Assembly: GCF_051307045.1 (NCBI RefSeq)
Contig: NZ_CP150452.1
Span: 1,674,001 to 1,738,000, forward strand
Source: Dryocola sp031988645
GTDB taxonomy: Bacteria; Pseudomonadota; Gammaproteobacteria; Enterobacterales; Enterobacteriaceae
Direction: 5' to 3'
DNA: 64,000 bases
Part shown: positions 61,227 to 64,000 of the stretch, piece after piece
Position numbering within the stretch: the stretch's first letter is position 1
Layout: every line of letters starts with the position of its first letter
The notes under the pieces: model-generated
Told to the model about the DNA's origin: nothing
Seen by the model: only the letters and a program-made list of their open reading frames with translations
Databases searched by the model: none
Program-made: the position numbers and the translations under genes

Positions 61227-62954
61227 TTATCTCTCCTGAACGAGCAGCGGGTTGGCGAAGTCGAAATAGATCACTGACGGATCGACGATGGTGTTTTCAT
61301 TGCGATCGTGCAGATAGCAGAAGAAGTTGCCTTTGACGTTCCAGCTTGCGCTTTCCAGCACGTAATCAAGGCAGGTCGGGTGTTCCACCTGCGGGCGCAG
61401 AGCCGCAAGCGCTGCGCGAACTCTCGCCATCAGGTTCTGTTCGCTGTCCATGCCGGCGACGCCCAGCGCGGCGGTGACGGCAAAGGTTGAATTCACCAAC
61501 AGGTAGTACGGGAAGTAGCGCAGGAGCTGTTCACGCGTGAAGACGTTTTCCGCCTGCGCTTCGCCGATCTGATCCAGCCAGCCCTGGGCGTGCGGCATAA
61601 ACGCGCTGCCCTGGCAGTCGCGGTAAATCAGGCCCACCGGTAAATCCTGCTGCATCTCGACCAGGATATTTTGCTGGTGGGCAAGCAGGACGAGACCATA
61701 GTCGGCTTCGGCGACAAACAGCGGCTTGAGGACCTGTTCGCAGTAGGCGTCCACCCAGGCGTGGGCCGCCTGTTTTTCACTGATGGCAAGGCGAGCGGCA
61801 AGGCGTTTAACCGTGGCGGCAAGCAGCGAATCGCCGCCGTCCGGCGCGGCCTGGGTTAACGACACCAGCACGTTGGTCTGGCTGGCCGGCTGGCGGTATA
61901 AGAGGTTGTCGCGCAGCGCGAACAGGCTCTCTTCCATGACGTTGCCCTGCAAATCACGCAGGGCTGCCCAGCCGTCCTCCTGCATCACGCGGAAGGTCGG
62001 GAAGCGCGCCTGCAGCGTCTGCCAGCGCTCGGTTTTCGCCAGGCGAGCGAGGCGCATCCCGCGTTTCACCTCTTTAACCGACAGCGTGCGCACCGAGTTG
62101 GTCAGGCGCACGCTCAGGGAGAATTTGATCATGTCGCGGCTGTGGGCGCAGTAAAGCGAACGGCTGGACGTGGTGGGCGACCAGGCCTGGCCCGCTTCGC
62201 CTGAATCTTTAATCAGGCCGCGTTCGACAAGCTCGCGGCACCAGTCCTGCGCAAGCAGATAATCCGCCTGCCACGGGTGCAGCGGGAAAAGCCAGCGGCT
62301 GTCGGTGTGCTCGTTCAGCAACCGCGGGGCGTTTTCAGCGGCGAAGCGCTGCAAACGCTGCTGAAGGTTCAGCGTCAGGCTGTCGCCAGCCAGATATTCG
62401 CGCTCGACGGCAAACCAGCGCAGCGGGAAATGCGGCGCAAAATCAGGCAGATAACGGCGGGATTCCTGCGCACTGAACGGCTTGTGGGATTTTGGCGCCG
62501 GGTGAAAGGCATGGCCTACCAGCAGCGCCTGTTCCGCTTCGCCAAAGGTTAACGGACGTTCGCGCAGCGCCGGCCAGTCGTGGCGGGCGGCGAGGGCTTC
62601 ATGCGTGTGCGCATGGCTTTCCATTACCCGCTGGTAAAAGGCCTCGCAGGTTTCGGCGGACAGCTGCCGGGCCGACTGGAGTTTATCCACCACCAGCTGC
62701 GCAAGCGTGGTGAAATCCAGCGCCCGGGCGCCCGCGTCGTCAACCAGCATGGCGGGGAACTCGAAGCGGTGGTGCTGAGTAGGAGAAAAGAAGAGCACCC
62801 TAAGGTGGATGGCCTGGGCGGCATTTAACGGAACGATCAGCGTCCGGGGAGCGTCAGCGCTGAGCTGCCAGTCATCGGTTTCCCGAATCAGGGCGTTGAG
62901 AAAACAGTGGGCGGCCACGTCCGGGGCCTGGAATTTGCTTTCTTGATACATCAT
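61227..62954 (-). CDS. iucA: N2-citryl-N6-acetyl-N6-hydroxylysine synthase IucA
   Basis: NIS synthetase joining citrate and N6-acetyl-N6-hydroxylysine, first gene of the aerobactin operon. 575 aa from ATG 62954 (MMYQESKFQAPDVAAHCFLNALIRETDDW); the open frame runs to 63014 through the promoter and is not coding. Family blocks: HAFHPAPKSHKPFSAQESRRYLPDF, LHPWQADYLL, SPTTSSRSLYCAHSRDMIKFSLSVRLTNSVRTLS and HQQNILVEMQQDLPVGLIYRDCQGSAF. Fur box upstream. Confidence 0.95.
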   Translation of the reverse strand: MMYQESKFQAPDVAAHCFLNALIRETDDWQLSADAPRTLIVPLNAAQAIHLRVLFFSPTQHHRFEFPAMLVDDAGARALDFTTLAQLVVDKLQSARQLSAETCEAFYQRVMESHAHTHEALAARHDWPALRERPLTFGEAEQALLVGHAFHPAPKSHKPFSAQESRRYLPDFAPHFPLRWFAVEREYLAGDSLTLNLQQRLQRFAAENAPRLLNEHTDSRWLFPLHPWQADYLLAQDWCRELVERGLIKDSGEAGQAWSPTTSSRSLYCAHSRDMIKFSLSVRLTNSVRTLSVKEVKRGMRLARLAKTERWQTLQARFPTFRVMQEDGWAALRDLQGNVMEESLFALRDNLLYRQPASQTNVLVSLTQAAPDGGDSLLAATVKRLAARLAISEKQAAHAWVDAYCEQVLKPLFVAEADYGLVLLAHQQNILVEMQQDLPVGLIYRDCQGSAFMPHAQGWLDQIGEAQAENVFTREQLLRYFPYYLLVNSTFAVTAALGVAGMDSEQNLMARVRAALAALRPQVEHPTCLDYVLESASWNVKGNFFCYLHDRNENTIVDPSVIYFDFANPLLVQER

Positions 62955-62993
62955 CAAACCACATCCAGATAAAATGATAATGCGAATTCTGCC

Positions 62994-63012
62994 GATAATG
63001 TTTCTCATTATC
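62994..63012 (-). promoter_or_regulatory. Fur box of iucABCD-iutA
   Basis: GATAATGTTTCTCATTATC matches the Fur consensus GATAATGATAATCATTATC at 16 of 19 positions and is palindromic. It lies 40 nt before the iucA start. A second GATAAT-rich half (62969-62988) sits beside it. Iron-dependent repression of the operon is expected; the divergent gene may share the site. Confidence 0.9.
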
Positions 63013-63083
63013 AATATGAATTGTTACAATAATACGAAATTTATTCTTATTTAACATCACATTATTTACGGATATTTAACATT

Positions 63084-64000
63084 GTGACTTCTGTTGACGT
63101 GGGCGCCCAGCCGCAAAAAATGCGGTCCTGCTGGCCGCTGGCGATAAGCGCGGGGTTATTAGGCATCGGGCAGAACGGTCTGCTGGTCGTGCTGCCCGTG
63201 CTGGTCAGCGAAACCCATCTTTCACTTTCCGTATGGGCGGCGTTACTCACGCTTGGCTCGCTGCTTTTTTTGCCTTCATCGCCCTGGTGGGGAAAACAAA
63301 TCGCGCGCACGGGCAGCAAACCGGTGGTGCTCTGGTCGCTGGGCGGCTACGGCGTGAGCTTTATGCTGCTTGGCCTGGGCTGCGTGCTCCTGGCGACGGA
63401 TAAGGTGAGCAGCCTTACCGGACTGGGCATACTTATCTTCGCCCGCGTTATTTATGGATTAACCGTTTCTGCCATGGTGCCCGCCTGTCAGGCCTGGGCG
63501 CTGCAACGCGCCGGGGAAGGGCAGCGTATGGCGGCGCTGGCTGCGATAAGTTCTGGCCTGAGCTGCGGCAGACTCTTTGGCCCGCTGTGCGCGGCTGGAA
63601 TGCTGGTGCTGCACCCCGTAGCGCCGCTGATGCTGCTGATGGTGGCGCCGCTTCTCGCTCTGGGGCTGTTGGTTCGCCTGCCGGGCGCGGAACCGCAGGC
63701 CTTTAGCGAGCGCAAAAGCGCGCGTATGCGCCTTGACTGCCTGCCGCTTATGCTCTGCGCCATTCTGCTTGCCGCAGCGGTCAGCCTTATGCAGCTAGGC
63801 CTTTCGCCTGCTTTATCGCGCCAGTTTATGGACGACAGCAGCGCCATCAGCCACCAGGTCGCCTGGCTGCTGAGTCTTGCGGCCGTGGCCTCGCTGGCCG
63901 CTCAGTTTGGCGTGCTGCGCAGGCAGCTGCTTGCTCCGTTGCCGCTATTGCTGCTGGCCGGCGTGCTGATGATGGCCGGGCTGGCGATGATGCTGAGCAC
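63084..64000 (+). CDS. shiF: ShiF-like MFS transporter, cut by window end
   Basis: N-terminal 305 residues of a major facilitator transporter, divergent from iucA across 129 bp, the arrangement of shiF on aerobactin plasmids. ShiF is thought to export aerobactin or a precursor. Helices are visible at about residues 18-40 (LAISAGLLGIGQNGLLVVLPVLV) and 52-68, followed by further pairs, with the MFS loop SSPWWGKQIARTGSKPVVLW. The start is GTG 63084 with weak RBS. Its frame remains open to position 64000. Confidence 0.85.
   Translation, partial: MTSVDVGAQPQKMRSCWPLAISAGLLGIGQNGLLVVLPVLVSETHLSLSVWAALLTLGSLLFLPSSPWWGKQIARTGSKPVVLWSLGGYGVSFMLLGLGCVLLATDKVSSLTGLGILIFARVIYGLTVSAMVPACQAWALQRAGEGQRMAALAAISSGLSCGRLFGPLCAAGMLVLHPVAPLMLLMVAPLLALGLLVRLPGAEPQAFSERKSARMRLDCLPLMLCAILLAAAVSLMQLGLSPALSRQFMDDSSAISHQVAWLLSLAAVASLAAQFGVLRRQLLAPLPLLLLAGVLMMAGLAMMLS

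Noticed and set aside
62955..63014. N-terminal extension of IucA
   Set aside because: The extra 20 codons run through the Fur box, lack a usable RBS and do not match the family start.

Overview
The window is chromosomal DNA from a motile member of the Enterobacteriaceae with fairly high GC. Its gene order follows the Escherichia coli solA–pyrC–flg–rne–fab–ptsG–ndh–ycfJ region almost gene for gene. Protein variants and extra genes (a GlxA-like regulator, a second GAPDH, a chemoreceptor, an aerobactin cluster) point to an Enterobacter/Kosakonia/Lelliottia-type organism rather than E. coli. I cannot fix the genus from sequence alone.

Layout. 1–8.3 kb: solA, bssS, SOS-controlled dinI, pyrC with its pyrimidine-sensing leader hairpin, yceB, an inserted GlxA-family regulator plus type I GAPDH, then grxB and mdtH. 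8.6–12.4 kb: rimJ, yceH, mviM, murJ. 12.5–24.7 kb: a cold-shock-domain gene, then flagellar flgNMA (minus) and flgBCDEFGHIJKL (plus), which build the rod, hook, rings and hook–filament junction; sigma-28 promoters are visible before flgM and flgK. 24.7–30.1 kb: rne with a long leader, rluC, yceF. 30.3–40.8 kb: the yceD-rpmF-plsX-fabHDG-acpP-fabF-pabC-mltG-tmk-holB-tatD cluster, covering ribosomal protein L32, fatty-acid synthesis and DNA replication functions. 41.1–50.6 kb: ptsG, fhuE, hinT, ycfL, lpoB, thiK, nagZ, ycfP, ndh. 50.6–53.8 kb: a chemoreceptor gene and an AT-rich gene-free stretch between ndh and ycfJ. 53.8–64 kb: a Gfo/Idh oxidoreductase, then iutA-iucDCBA (aerobactin uptake and synthesis, Fur box upstream) and a divergent shiF-like exporter cut by the window end.

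The strongest unusual signal is technical or epigenetic. Twelve genes, including essential or near-essential ones (fabG, rne, rpmF) and housekeeping genes (ptsG, dinI, mviM, flgJ, pabC, tatD, ycfL, ycfJ, the chemoreceptor), each carry a single-base insertion. In all twelve the extra base extends a GGCC tetramer to GGGCC or GGCCC. Removing it restores the full family-length protein each time. This is best read as a motif-specific sequencing error, possibly reflecting base modification at GGCC, and not as gene decay. I therefore annotate these as full-length genes with an insertion. I saw no CRISPR array, rRNA, tRNA, complete insertion sequence or prophage.
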